64,000 bases of DNA. Origin: Lactobacillus amylovorus DSM 20531 (GTDB lineage Bacteria > Bacillota > Bacilli > Lactobacillales > Lactobacillaceae). Below the pieces are notes generated by a model, which made no database searches, was not told the origin of the DNA, and saw only the letters and a program-made list of their open reading frames with translations. A program made the translations under genes and the position numbers. How positions within the stretch are numbered: the first letter of the stretch is position 1; every line of letters begins with the position of its first letter. Below, piece by piece: positions 1-7,971 of this stretch. The stretch lies in contig NZ_CP017706.1 in the NCBI RefSeq assembly GCF_002706375.1, forward strand, positions 682,001-746,000, read 5' to 3'.

Positions 1-1
1 T

Positions 2-454
2 GATATTAAATTAATTCATCGCCGTGATCAATTCCGTGGGCTCGAATCAAATGTGCAAAAACTCAAATCCTTAAAAAACGTTGAAATTCTTACCCCATAT
101 CTTCCTAAAGATATTCAATTAATCGATAATAAGTTAGACATCAGTCTTAAGGAAATGGGAGACACTCAATTGCGTCATGAACAATTCGATCAGATTGTAG
201 TAGCCTACGGCTTTAGAGCTAATAATCGTTTCGTTAAAAAATGGGGCATCGATCTTAAAGGGACAAATATTCCAGTTGATCGAGCAATGAAAACCAATAT
301 TGATGGAATTTATGCAGCAGGCGATGTTGTTTCTTACTCTGGACGTGTTCCTTTAATTGCTTTAGGTTTTGGCGAAGCTCAAATTGCTATTACATCAATT
401 ATGCGCAACCTATTTCCGGAAAAGACTTTAACAATCCATTCAACGAGTATATAG
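2..454 (+). CDS. Ferredoxin/flavodoxin-NADP(+) reductase, C-terminal part
   Basis: The reading frame is open from the window edge, so only the last ~150 residues are present. The protein looks like a type-2 (YumC-like, thioredoxin-reductase fold) FAD-dependent reductase that moves electrons between NADPH and ferredoxin or flavodoxin in the cytosol. Seen directly: HRRDQFRG at the very start, matching the basic NADP-phosphate site of this family; NIDGIYAAGDVV, the FAD-binding GD motif; GFGEAQIAI; and a C-terminal HSTS tail typical of YumC-like enzymes. A thioredoxin reductase is less likely because of that tail, but the CxxC region lies outside the window. The dedA-like gene starts 9 nt after the stop, so the two are probably co-transcribed. 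Confidence 0.85.
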   Translation, partial: DIKLIHRRDQFRGLESNVQKLKSLKNVEILTPYLPKDIQLIDNKLDISLKEMGDTQLRHEQFDQIVVAYGFRANNRFVKKWGIDLKGTNIPVDRAMKTNIDGIYAAGDVVSYSGRVPLIALGFGEAQIAITSIMRNLFPEKTLTIHSTSI

Positions 455-463
455 GGGGTTTTT

Positions 464-1114
464 ATGGCTTTAATTGATTTTATTTTGCATATTGACGACC
501 ACTTAGTCACCATCGTTAATCAATTTGGCGGTTGGTCTTACCTAATCCTTTTCGCCATTATTTTTATCGAAACTGGTTTAGTCGTTTTTCCATTCTTACC
601 GGGAGATTCTCTTATCTTTGCGGCAAGTGCAATGGCAGCCAATCCAAAGTACGGTTTAAATGTTTGGCTAATTTACGTAGTGGTCGCCTTGGCCGCAATT
701 GTCGGTGATACGGTCAACTATGAAATAGGTGCTTGGTCTACTCGAGCTGGAGAAAAACATAGCTGGTTCAATAAACTAATCAATGAAAATAACCGATTGG
801 CAGCTGAAAAGTTCTTCGAACGTCATGGTCCAACCACGATTGTTATAGGAAGATTTATACCATTTATTCGTACTTTTGTTCCGTTCATTTCAGGCGGCAG
901 CAAGATGCATTATGGCAAATTCATTACATATAATATCGTAGGTGGCCTGCTTTGGACGGGATTATTTACAACAATCGGATTCTTCTTTGGTAATATTCCA
1001 TTTGTAAAGGATCACTTCTCAATGATCGTAATTGCCATTATCCTTGTTTCGGTAGTGCCAATTGCTATTGTTGCTTTAAAGAAAAAATTGTCATTAAAAA
1101 AAGAATTCCATTAA
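464..1114 (+). CDS. DedA/VTT family membrane protein
   Basis: 216-residue polytopic membrane protein of the DedA (SNARE-associated, PF09335) family. Members are linked to undecaprenyl-phosphate or phospholipid flipping and envelope homeostasis. Family motifs are visible: FPFLPGDSLIFAAS near residues 44-57 and GRFIPFIRTFVPFISG near residues 126-141, the conserved arginine-rich re-entrant segment. Hydrophobic segments fall near residues 20-45, 60-85, 145-170 and 185-205, with a lysine-rich C-terminus. The start is set by an AGGGGG ribosome site about 6 nt upstream. The gene follows the reductase by 9 nt. Its last codons overlap a terminator hairpin. The exact substrate cannot be inferred from sequence. 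Confidence 0.85.
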   Translation: MALIDFILHIDDHLVTIVNQFGGWSYLILFAIIFIETGLVVFPFLPGDSLIFAASAMAANPKYGLNVWLIYVVVALAAIVGDTVNYEIGAWSTRAGEKHSWFNKLINENNRLAAEKFFERHGPTTIVIGRFIPFIRTFVPFISGGSKMHYGKFITYNIVGGLLWTGLFTTIGFFFGNIPFVKDHFSMIVIAIILVSVVPIAIVALKKKLSLKKEFH

Positions 1115-1125
1115 CGGAATTCTTT
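1100..1125 (+). terminator. Terminator hairpin overlapping the end of the DedA gene
   Basis: A perfect 10-bp stem, AAAGAATTCC / GGAATTCTTT, with a 6-nt loop that contains the DedA stop codon. An A run precedes it and only a short T run follows, so it could act in either direction. The ISL3 left end begins directly after it, so the original downstream T tract may have been displaced. Confidence 0.6.
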
Positions 1126-1188
1126 GGTTCTATGATAAATCCTGTTGATAGATTTCTATGATATTCTATCAATAGGATTTTTTGCATT

Positions 1189-1208
1189 AAAAAAGAGGCA
1201 CAAGCCTC
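1189..1208 (-). terminator. Minus-strand terminator inside the ISL3 leader
   Basis: Read on the minus strand this is GAGGC-TTGT-GCCTC followed by six T, a compact intrinsic terminator. It lies between the left inverted repeat and the transposase start. It would stop antisense transcripts leaving the element toward the DedA gene. Confidence 0.5.
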
Positions 1209-1259
1209 ACTGCATAATGTCCTTTGATACCACTCTTTAGAAATTAAGGTGAATTGCTT

Positions 1260-2540
1260 ATGTCCTCTTATAATGATTGTATTAAATTTTCTCTGAATAT
1301 TAAAGACCCTTTGTTAGAATTTTTTGATATCTCAACTGGCAAATACCGCAATCGTAAAGCCAAGTTCTACCACGCTATTGTACATTTAGACCATTGCTTA
1401 AACTGTGGCTCCGCTAACATCGTACATAACGGTCATTTGTATTCTAATGTGCGTTATCCTGCTTTAGATGCTAGTCTGCCCGTCTTTATCAGAATAGCTA
1501 AAGAAAGAATTATCTGCCGTGATTGTCAGACAAATTCGATGGCTCAAACAGAACTAGTAGATAAATACTGCTGTATTTCTAATGCCACCAAGCGTAAAAT
1601 TATTGGCTCTTTAACCGAAGACTGGTCCATGAAGAGCATTGCCAGACAAACTTCAACTTCAACCAATACCGTGCAACGCGTACTAGAGAAATATAGTCCG
1701 TCTTCCTTTGAAGATACTGACTGGCTGCCGGAATACCTGGCTTTTGATGAATTCAGAGGCGTTGGCAGGCAGCTGCACTTTATTGCCATTGATGGTCACA
1801 CGCACAAAATAGTTAAGGTACTGCCTACCAGATTAAAAAAAGATATTATCAATTACTTTAAACGTTTCCCAATAACCGTAAGAAACAAGGTTAAGACTGT
1901 AACTATGGATCTTAATTACTATTATGACATTATGGCTAAGGAGCTTTTTCCTAATGCTCAAGTAATCCTCGACCGTTTCCATATCGTTCAGATGCTTAAC
2001 CGTTCCTTTAATTCCTGTCGCATTCAAGAAATGAAGAAGCACAAAAAAGGTTCATGGGAATACAACCTGCTTAAATATTACTGGAAGCTTTATCTTAAGC
2101 CTTTTGATGACCTGGAAAAAGTTAAGCCGTGCTATCAATCCAGATTAAAAGATACCCTAACTCAAGAACAAATCGTGGCTGATGGGCTTTCTTTAAACAA
2201 TGAGCTTGAAAATACTTATAACCTTATGCAAGATATCAGTAAAGCTTTAAAAGATAGAGATACCAAGAAGTTACGAAGCCTAATTCAAAGCAAAGATCAT
2301 GTTGGCAATATGATGCACACCACTTTAAATACTTTCAAACGTAATCTACATGATATTCTCAACGCTGCTAAGTTCGATGAATCAAACGGTTGCCTTGAAG
2401 GAACCAACCGTAAGATTAAACAGATTGAACGTACTGCCTACGGTTACGCTAACTTCAATCATCTAGTAACCAGAATCGATCTAGAAGAAAAGGATGCCAT
2501 TATTAAGGAAAAAGCATCAGACTACTATTTAGCAGCCTAA
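1260..2540 (+). CDS. ISL3-family transposase
   Basis: A 426-residue DDE transposase of the ISL3 family, full length for the family. The N-terminus carries a Cys4 zinc-finger-like segment (CLNCGSAN then CRDCQTN, residues ~47-90), then a helix-turn-helix near residues 110-145, then the catalytic domain with LAFDEFRG and LDRFHIVQ, both typical of ISL3. ATG 1260 is chosen because AAGGTG lies 9 nt upstream; a TTG at 1254 is in frame but too close to it. No stop or frameshift is seen, so the gene appears intact. Confidence 0.92.
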   Translation: MSSYNDCIKFSLNIKDPLLEFFDISTGKYRNRKAKFYHAIVHLDHCLNCGSANIVHNGHLYSNVRYPALDASLPVFIRIAKERIICRDCQTNSMAQTELVDKYCCISNATKRKIIGSLTEDWSMKSIARQTSTSTNTVQRVLEKYSPSSFEDTDWLPEYLAFDEFRGVGRQLHFIAIDGHTHKIVKVLPTRLKKDIINYFKRFPITVRNKVKTVTMDLNYYYDIMAKELFPNAQVILDRFHIVQMLNRSFNSCRIQEMKKHKKGSWEYNLLKYYWKLYLKPFDDLEKVKPCYQSRLKDTLTQEQIVADGLSLNNELENTYNLMQDISKALKDRDTKKLRSLIQSKDHVGNMMHTTLNTFKRNLHDILNAAKFDESNGCLEGTNRKIKQIERTAYGYANFNHLVTRIDLEEKDAIIKEKASDYYLAA

Positions 2541-2643
2541 TGCCTTTCTCTATTATTTATTTTTTAATTGACTTCTATCAACACCATTTCTTATAGAATG
2601 TCAAGCATTACTACAGAGAAAAAAGAGTATACTAAACATAACC

Positions 2644-2663
2644 CCAAAAGACTAGTCTTTTGG
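2644..2663. other. 20-bp perfect palindrome between ISL3 and IS110
   Basis: CCAAAAGACTAGTCTTTTGG is a perfect palindrome followed on the plus strand by CAGTTTTT. It lies between the right end of ISL3 and the stop of the IS110 transposase. It could be a terminator or a structural end of the IS110 element. The function is not decided by sequence alone. Confidence 0.4.
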
Positions 2664-2695
2664 CAGTTTTTCACTTATTGCGTGCTAAGCATTTA

Positions 2696-3898
2696 TTAAT
2701 GAATTGCCTTAGAATAATTATAAAGTTGATGTGTGTGGACCAAATTTATAATAGTGCGATTCAAATGATTGGCGCATGCTATTAAAGCTACCTTGTCATG
2801 CTTATTGAAAGGCGGCTTTTTTAATTTGTAATAGTAATCAATTAAATGATTTTGAATTTTGCCTTGATTTCTTAACATACTTCGAATCATGTCTGTTTCA
2901 ACAGCTCTGCCTTGACTACTACCTCTACGATTAATTGTATCGCCTTTAATGTATTTACCAGACTGATATCTGTTTAAATCCAAACCTAGGAAAGCATTGA
3001 GTTGTTTATAATTATCAAAGCGAGCAATATCACCAGTAAAGCCTAATAATAGAGCGCTATTTAATTGACCGGCTCCGGGAATACTGGAAATAACTTTGAA
3101 ATCATCCAAGCCAACAGCCGTCTTGATTAACTTGTTTTGAATATAGGCTATTTCTTTATTGTAGCTTTCTATCTCATCGCAATATTCTGAAATAATTTCA
3201 ATTTCTAAAGAATTTGCTGGAACAGCAGGATAAGAATCTTTAGCTGCTAACCAAACTTGAGCACAATAACTTTGAATTACATCTTTATGTATTCGCCTGC
3301 TAACAGATTGGTAAACTCTAGTGGTCATTTCTTTAAGAGTTAATCCTACCAAAAAGTCAGGATGACAATACATTCTAAATACTTGAAGAGCTAAAACTGC
3401 ATAAGCATTTTTAAAAATCTGATTTAGTTCTGGGAAAGTAAGCTCTAAGCTAGAACGAAGGAAATTAAGTATTCTGGTTCTACATTTAATTAACTGCTTA
3501 TATCTCAAAGATAAAATCCGTAAAGATTCATACAACGAATTAGATTGTTTATTACAGTGATTCTTTATTTCCGCTAATTGAGTTTTACCCAATAAAGCTA
3601 ATTTAAATGAATCATTCTTGTCAGTTTTATTTCTTCTCAAAGAAGCCATTCTTAATTTTGCTTCTAGGGGATTTAGCTCATAAAATTTGACCTTTTTATT
3701 TTTTAAATAAGTAGTAAGCTGAGCCGAATAAACACCTGTAGTTTCAAATATTATTATTGTACCGGGTTTAATATAAGAATTTAATATTTGGAAACCGCTC
3801 TTATTATGCTTAAATTTAAAAGCTATTTCTTCCGCTTCTTTTGTTATCAAAGTGGCATGACTTTCACCTTGACTAACATCAATACCAATAATATTCAC
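2696..3898 (-). CDS. IS110-family transposase (DEDD type)
   Basis: A 400-residue IS110-family recombinase. The N-terminal RuvC-like DEDD domain shows GIDVSQGESHATL (~4-16), IFETTGVYS (~49-57) and NKTDKNDS (~90-97). The C-terminal Transposase_20 domain shows ISSIPGAGQLNSALLLGF and LGLDLNRYQSG, with serines available for catalysis. Translation starts at GTG 3898, preceded by GGGGTGA. The gene is intact. It is only distantly similar to the two IS110 genes at 18.9-21.6 kb. Flanking non-coding sequence on the 5' side is structured and is listed separately as a candidate bridge RNA. Confidence 0.92.
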   Translation of the reverse strand: MNIIGIDVSQGESHATLITKEAEEIAFKFKHNKSGFQILNSYIKPGTIIIFETTGVYSAQLTTYLKNKKVKFYELNPLEAKLRMASLRRNKTDKNDSFKLALLGKTQLAEIKNHCNKQSNSLYESLRILSLRYKQLIKCRTRILNFLRSSLELTFPELNQIFKNAYAVLALQVFRMYCHPDFLVGLTLKEMTTRVYQSVSRRIHKDVIQSYCAQVWLAAKDSYPAVPANSLEIEIISEYCDEIESYNKEIAYIQNKLIKTAVGLDDFKVISSIPGAGQLNSALLLGFTGDIARFDNYKQLNAFLGLDLNRYQSGKYIKGDTINRRGSSQGRAVETDMIRSMLRNQGKIQNHLIDYYYKLKKPPFNKHDKVALIACANHLNRTIINLVHTHQLYNYSKAIH

Positions 3899-4073
3899 CT
3901 AATCACCCCATTTTAATCGATTGAGGCAAATATTTATTTTCAGCTCCATTTCTTGATTATACGATCTCTGAGATCCACACCCTTAATCTAGTTTGATTGA
4001 AAATAAACATTTATGGGCCCGTTTGACAGTCGAATTTAATATTCCATTCTGTTGTCGACCTCAACCTCAATCT
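3899..4073 (-). ncRNA. Candidate bridge (seek) RNA region of the IS110 element
   Basis: 175 nt of non-coding DNA upstream of the transposase, with no ORF. IS110-group elements such as IS621 are known to encode a target-selecting bridge RNA in this position. Seen here: two 15-nt arms, AAATATTTATTTTCA (3928-3942) and TGAAAATAAACATTT (3998-4012), that pair with one G-U; inside them the palindrome GATCTCTGAGATC (3963-3975); and CCTCAATC near the start codon complementary to a GATTGAGG further upstream. This is compatible with a two-loop guide RNA. Element ends and guide pairing were not determined. Confidence 0.35.
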
Positions 4074-4131
4074 AAGTATAAGAAAAAAGGTAGATAAAAA
4101 CATCGTCATGTTTCTATCTACCTTTATACTT
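4074..4131 (-). terminator. Terminator of the YunD-YutD-YutF-DUF1461 cluster
   Basis: On the minus strand a long stem (AAGGTAGATA pairing with TATCTACCTT, plus an inner AAACAT/ATGTTT stem closing a GACG loop) is followed by TTTTTTCTT. It lies ~30-75 nt past the stop of the DUF1461 gene. The outer arms AAGTATAA/TTATACTT extend the pairing, so it may also work on the plus strand. Confidence 0.8.
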
Positions 4132-4161
4132 TAGGGTGTTTGACAAAGAGCCAATTCTTTT

Positions 4162-4770
4162 TTATTTACGCAATAATTTTTCTGCAAAATAGAGTTCATA
4201 AATGATTCCCGCCACGGCAAAGCATGAAGCGAAAAATCCTTCGGTTAAAACATTAATAATTGGATCCGTATCAGGATCAAATAGCCAATCGTTGTTGTTG
4301 AACAAAATATGGTGAAAGATCACAAAGAAACTATCAAAATTTGTCACCGCAAAAGGAAAAACAACAATCGGAAGCAAGAGCAAAATAAGCGCTGCTGATT
4401 TATTTAAATCTAGCAATGCTTTTTTTCTTTGCTTTTTAAAGATAAAATGCAGCACCAAACAAATGATAAAAACAAGTACGGCTAACACAAATAATTGCTT
4501 ACATTCCGCAAAGTGTTCAGCAGCATTTGGTGATGTGGAAAAATCGTCCATTTTAAGCTTATTTTTAAAGGGCCAGATCAAATAAACCATCAACTGGTTA
4601 TAGTTATGCATGACCTTAAATAAAGACATGTGAACCGTCTCATTTGTCTTCTGAACGATCATGAAAATAAAGAGCAAGGGCCAGCTTGCAATAATTGTCC
4701 CAACTACACTACTAGTTAAAGCAAATAAGAAGTGATAAATGACTGAAAAAATATTGTCTTTTGTGATCAT
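4162..4770 (-). CDS. DUF1461/TIGR01906 family integral membrane protein
   Basis: A 202-residue membrane protein with about five hydrophobic segments (residues ~15-40, 93-112, 124-145, 148-155 and 178-195). The segment FNNNDWLFDPDTDPII near residue 156 is the signature of the TIGR01906/DUF1461 family found in lactobacilli and related Firmicutes. Its function is unknown. The start ATG overlaps the stop of the upstream HAD phosphatase gene (ATGA), so the two are translationally coupled. It is the last gene of a four-gene minus-strand cluster and is followed by a strong terminator. Confidence 0.8.
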   Translation of the reverse strand: MITKDNIFSVIYHFLFALTSSVVGTIIASWPLLFIFMIVQKTNETVHMSLFKVMHNYNQLMVYLIWPFKNKLKMDDFSTSPNAAEHFAECKQLFVLAVLVFIICLVLHFIFKKQRKKALLDLNKSAALILLLLPIVVFPFAVTNFDSFFVIFHHILFNNNDWLFDPDTDPIINVLTEGFFASCFAVAGIIYELYFAEKLLRK

Positions 4771-5537
4771 AGTTTTAACTCGTCTAAATTATTAACCAAA
4801 ATTGTTGGTTGTCTTTTGCCTTGAATATCTTCTTTTTGAGTCACGCCAGTCAAAGTTAACAATTGATCCACGTCACTATTAAAGCCAGCTTTAATATCCG
4901 TATTGTAATTATCGCCTACTAAAAGGGTATCTTCTTTGGTGTAGCCCATTTTATCCAAAGCCATATTAACAATAATTGATTCTGGCTTACCGATATATAG
5001 AGGCTCTACGCCACTAGAAGCTGCTACAAAGGCACATTGGGCACCGTTACCAGGGATTAATTCCCCTTCCGCCGGCAAATTCATGTCAGCATTTGTCCCA
5101 ATAAAAGTTGCACCATTTCTAATTGCATTTGAAGCTACGCGTACCTTATGGTAGGTCAAATCCTTATCCATTCCGACAATCACATAGTCTGGATCTTTTT
5201 CATTTAGTTCAAACTCAGGGTGCTTCAAGATTTCGGTCCATAATCCAATTTCACCGATAATGTACACACCAATCTTTTTCTTATGATTGTGAGCCAGAAT
5301 ATAGCTAACCGTAGCCATGCTTGGAGTATAAACATGGCTAATATCAGTATCAACGCCGTGGCCTTTTAACTTATCAACCACCATTTGTGGTGTTCTGGTC
5401 GTATTATTAGTTAAAAATAAATAGTCTTTATTATGCTCGATCAAACGATGAACAAATCTTACTCCAGACTCTACAGTTTCTTTTCCACGGTAAACCGTAC
5501 CGTCTAAGTCAATCATAAATAACCGGTAATCTTTCAC
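4767..5537 (-). CDS. yutF: HAD-IIA family phosphatase (YutF/NagD-like, TIGR01457)
   Basis: A 256-residue HAD superfamily hydrolase. Motif I is MIDLDGTVYRG (residues ~8-18, nucleophile D in DLDGT); motif II is FLTNNTTRT (~41-49); motif III/IV is LYIGKPES and LLVGDNYNTDIKAG (~205-218). The C2-type cap between motifs II and III places it in the NagD/AraL group, which dephosphorylates small phosphorylated metabolites. The start is GTG 5537, overlapping the yutD stop by one base, with AAGGGAAAC upstream. It overlaps the DUF1461 gene by 4 nt. The true substrate is unknown. Confidence 0.88.
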   Translation of the reverse strand: MKDYRLFMIDLDGTVYRGKETVESGVRFVHRLIEHNKDYLFLTNNTTRTPQMVVDKLKGHGVDTDISHVYTPSMATVSYILAHNHKKKIGVYIIGEIGLWTEILKHPEFELNEKDPDYVIVGMDKDLTYHKVRVASNAIRNGATFIGTNADMNLPAEGELIPGNGAQCAFVAASSGVEPLYIGKPESIIVNMALDKMGYTKEDTLLVGDNYNTDIKAGFNSDVDQLLTLTGVTQKEDIQGKRQPTILVNNLDELKL

Positions 5538-6166
5538 TAGTTTCCCTTTCTCTTTTTAATAATAAATGAATGATGCCGTCCAAATTCTTTCTTTATTGCA
5601 ATTGATTGCTTCTTCTTGAATTTAGTTTGATGAACGCGCCGTTTCTTAAATGGATTATTGTTATTATTCTCATTTTTACGCTGTTCCTTATAGTGGCGCC
5701 GACTGCGAAAACGTTCTTTTTTATTATGCTCACGCTCATAACGTTCATGCGTCTTTTTCTTAGGATGCTGATAAAAATGCGTAGGATGCGTTAACTCCAA
5801 GATAAAATATGGTCCACCTGGATTACAATACTCCTTCAAGTAATCAACAATCGCCAACTCTTTTTTATCAATTGAAGTGCGGGCCTCATCTTTATAAAAG
5901 CCTTTCAAACGCAAGTGTTCACTAGAAACATCCCCCACTAAATAATCATATTGATCCAAATAGGGATCATACTTTTTACGCAAGGTTTCTAAATCCAGTG
6001 CATCCCTCTCATTGGCAATGATGCTATAAAGCTGATCATTGATTTTGATACTCCTACCATCTTGGGCTACGTTAGCCAAGGGATGACGAAGCGGCTGTTC
6101 TTGTTCAAACTTATTCGTTTTCTCTTCGCTATTTTCTTCTGAGTTCTTCTTGTTCTTTTCAGTCAT
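5537..6166 (-). CDS. yutD: YutD family protein
   Basis: A 209-residue YutD-like (DUF1027) protein. The core (residues ~38-125) contains IKINDQLYSIIANERDALD, YDYLVGDVSSEHLRLKGFY and GGPYFILELTHPTHF, which are family hallmarks. The N-terminus is acidic and glutamate-rich. The last ~80 residues are extremely basic with an Asn run, suggesting nucleic-acid or ribosome contact, but this is only inference. It starts directly after the YunD stop and overlaps the next gene by one base, so it belongs to a tight operon. The biochemical role of YutD is not established. Confidence 0.82.
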   Translation of the reverse strand: MTEKNKKNSEENSEEKTNKFEQEQPLRHPLANVAQDGRSIKINDQLYSIIANERDALDLETLRKKYDPYLDQYDYLVGDVSSEHLRLKGFYKDEARTSIDKKELAIVDYLKEYCNPGGPYFILELTHPTHFYQHPKKKTHERYEREHNKKERFRSRRHYKEQRKNENNNNNPFKKRRVHQTKFKKKQSIAIKKEFGRHHSFIIKKRKGN

Positions 6167-7543
6167 TTACTTCACATCTCTTGATAATGGATATTTTTTG
6201 GCTAAATAATTGCCTACAACTTCACGTAAAAATTGAGGGAATAAGAATTCATTTTCACCAACAATAGCCAACGTTGGGAAAAATGGAACCAAAACATAGT
6301 GGTCCAAACAGGCTAATTGATAATCTTTTTCTGGATCAACTTCACGACCATTCACATAAACAATTCGCTTACGCATATCTAGTTTGATCCCTTTATAGTA
6401 CATTTGACCAAAGATCTTGCCTCTGAAGCTCATGCCTTGCAAATGAAAATGATCAAGATAATGACGGTTCTTTTCAATTTCCATTACCAAACGCCACAAG
6501 TCGCTGCCCTTTAATGTTGAGCGCACCACGTGCATTGGGTGTGGCAAAGCGTTTTGTAAATCGAATTGAGTTAAAATTCCACTCTTAAATGGGGTTAAAA
6601 ACAAACCTGAGCTTAGAATCGCCAAGTCAGTTTTCGCAAAATCAGCAATCGCATCAAGGGAAGCTTGAACTGCGGCTACCTTGTCATCTGCAAATTTTTC
6701 AGGTAAATCTGCCACTTTACGTTCAGACAGCAATTTTTTACCCTTTTCATAATAGCCGCGAATCACTGCTTCATCTCCTGGCTCTTCTGGCATAGATGCA
6801 GTAGCAACCGTATTCGGAACAATCTTAGTTACATGATGATCATCTAATTCAACATGAATGTCACCAACATAGTTACCCCATTTACCAGTTTGGGTAATCC
6901 AAGTATGATCTACTTTTTCTCCATGGACGATTAAATCATGACTGTGCCCGCCAACAATTAAATCAATTTGAGGATAATTCTTAGCTAACCAGCGATCCAT
7001 CTTCAGGCCAACGTGTGTTAATAAAATAAGTACGTCATATTGACCATCGATTTCTTTAAGTTCCTTATCCATCGTGCTTCCTAGCATTTTTACGTGCCAG
7101 TGATTAGGACCATACGTCATTGGATAAGCGGCAGTCAAGCCGATTACGGCAATGCGCGTATTCTTTTTAGTAGTTAAAATCTTGTGTCCTACTGCCCATT
7201 TAGGCATAGTTTCGTCTTCTTCACGCAAATTCGCCAAAATTGTAGGAAAATCAGCATGATCAAACAAACGCTCTAACACCCAATGCGGGTTAGAAATTCC
7301 TTCGTTATTGCCAATCGTAAGGGCCGTGTATTTAAAGCCATTCATTAATTTAACATTGGCTTGACCTTCTGTGGCATCAGTAAGTGGATGGGAACGATCC
7401 ATAAAATCTCCCGCGTCAAAAGTATAAACCTCATCAACAGAAGTATCTGCCTGCGCCTTTTTTAAATAGCGTCCTATCTTAGGAAAATGTTCAAAATGTG
7501 AATGAAGATCATTTGTATGTAAAATTCGCCATGTTTCTTCCAT
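6167..7543 (-). CDS. yunD: YunD-like metallophosphatase / 5'-nucleotidase
   Basis: A 458-residue protein of the UshA/YunD 5'-nucleotidase superfamily without a secretion signal, so probably cytoplasmic. The calcineurin-like metal site is visible: HTNDLHSH (residues ~9-16), FDAGDFMDRS (~43-52), IGNNEG (~77-82), LLTHVGLKMD and IVGGHSHDL (~197-205). The C-terminal half corresponds to the 5'_nucleotid_C domain (for example LAILSSGLF). It probably hydrolyses nucleotides or related phosphoesters. In Bacillus a YunD-type gene lies in the same neighbourhood as yutD/yutF homologues, matching this operon. It is the first of the four coupled genes; a small gene lies 15 nt upstream. Confidence 0.85.
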   Translation of the reverse strand: MEETWRILHTNDLHSHFEHFPKIGRYLKKAQADTSVDEVYTFDAGDFMDRSHPLTDATEGQANVKLMNGFKYTALTIGNNEGISNPHWVLERLFDHADFPTILANLREEDETMPKWAVGHKILTTKKNTRIAVIGLTAAYPMTYGPNHWHVKMLGSTMDKELKEIDGQYDVLILLTHVGLKMDRWLAKNYPQIDLIVGGHSHDLIVHGEKVDHTWITQTGKWGNYVGDIHVELDDHHVTKIVPNTVATASMPEEPGDEAVIRGYYEKGKKLLSERKVADLPEKFADDKVAAVQASLDAIADFAKTDLAILSSGLFLTPFKSGILTQFDLQNALPHPMHVVRSTLKGSDLWRLVMEIEKNRHYLDHFHLQGMSFRGKIFGQMYYKGIKLDMRKRIVYVNGREVDPEKDYQLACLDHYVLVPFFPTLAIVGENEFLFPQFLREVVGNYLAKKYPLSRDVK

Positions 7544-7557
7544 TTTTGTACCACTTT

Positions 7558-7878
7558 CTAACCAATTCGATTGGCTTTTAATACCATATTATACGCATCG
7601 AGGATTTTTCCTTTAGGCTTTTCCCATTCCACCCATTTTGGATTTTTCCAATCGTCTTCATTTGTTAAAGTCTGCAAATCATAAGTATCATTAATATATT
7701 TTTCGTATTCAATCAATGCCTTGGTTCGTGGAATATTCAGTTGCAATATTCTAACGCTCTTGATAGCGCCATGGTCTGCTGCTAATTCGGCAATCCCATT
7801 TTGATCGATATTAGAAATTTCATAATATCGACTGCCATCATTTCTTGTAATTTCTTCAATTAAATCCAATTGTTCCAT
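7558..7878 (-). CDS. Hypothetical protein, 106 residues
   Basis: A small soluble protein of no family I recognise, rich in charged and aromatic residues with a C-terminal WVEWEKPKG segment. The start is taken at ATG 7878 because AAGGGTGA lies 5 nt upstream; an earlier in-frame start at 7908 lacks a ribosome site. It ends 15 nt before yunD on the same strand and is probably the first gene of that operon. No signal peptide or membrane segment is seen. Confidence 0.65.
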   Translation of the reverse strand: MEQLDLIEEITRNDGSRYYEISNIDQNGIAELAADHGAIKSVRILQLNIPRTKALIEYEKYINDTYDLQTLTNEDDWKNPKWVEWEKPKGKILDAYNMVLKANRIG

Positions 7879-7971
7879 CAAATCACCCTTAAGGAATAAA
7901 AGAATCATACTATAAAAAATAGAAAAAAATGTGTAACCATGCTATTGTAAGTATGCGATAGAGGTGTACAC

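Larger units (their letters stand above)
1126..2600 (+). mobile_element. ISL3-family insertion sequence, with imperfect terminal inverted repeats
   Basis: An element of about 1.48 kb around one ISL3-type transposase. The left end (from ~1128) and the reverse complement of the right end (~2574-2598) match over 25 bp with 4 mismatches: both begin TTCTAT and both finish TGTTGATAGA. The left terminal region also folds on itself: 1137-1152 pairs with 1165-1180 with one wobble and is followed by a T run, so it can act as a terminator against read-in. No convincing 8-bp target duplication was found at these boundaries, so the exact ends are uncertain by a few bases. Confidence 0.75.

Noticed and set aside
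1118..2608. 8-bp target duplication for the ISL3 element
   Set aside because: AATTCTTT on the left and TCAAGCAT on the right do not match at the boundaries found.
5606..5794. Hydrophobic 62-residue plus-strand ORF
   Set aside because: It is the antisense of the basic tail of yutD; the hydrophobic look comes from complement of lysine/arginine codons.
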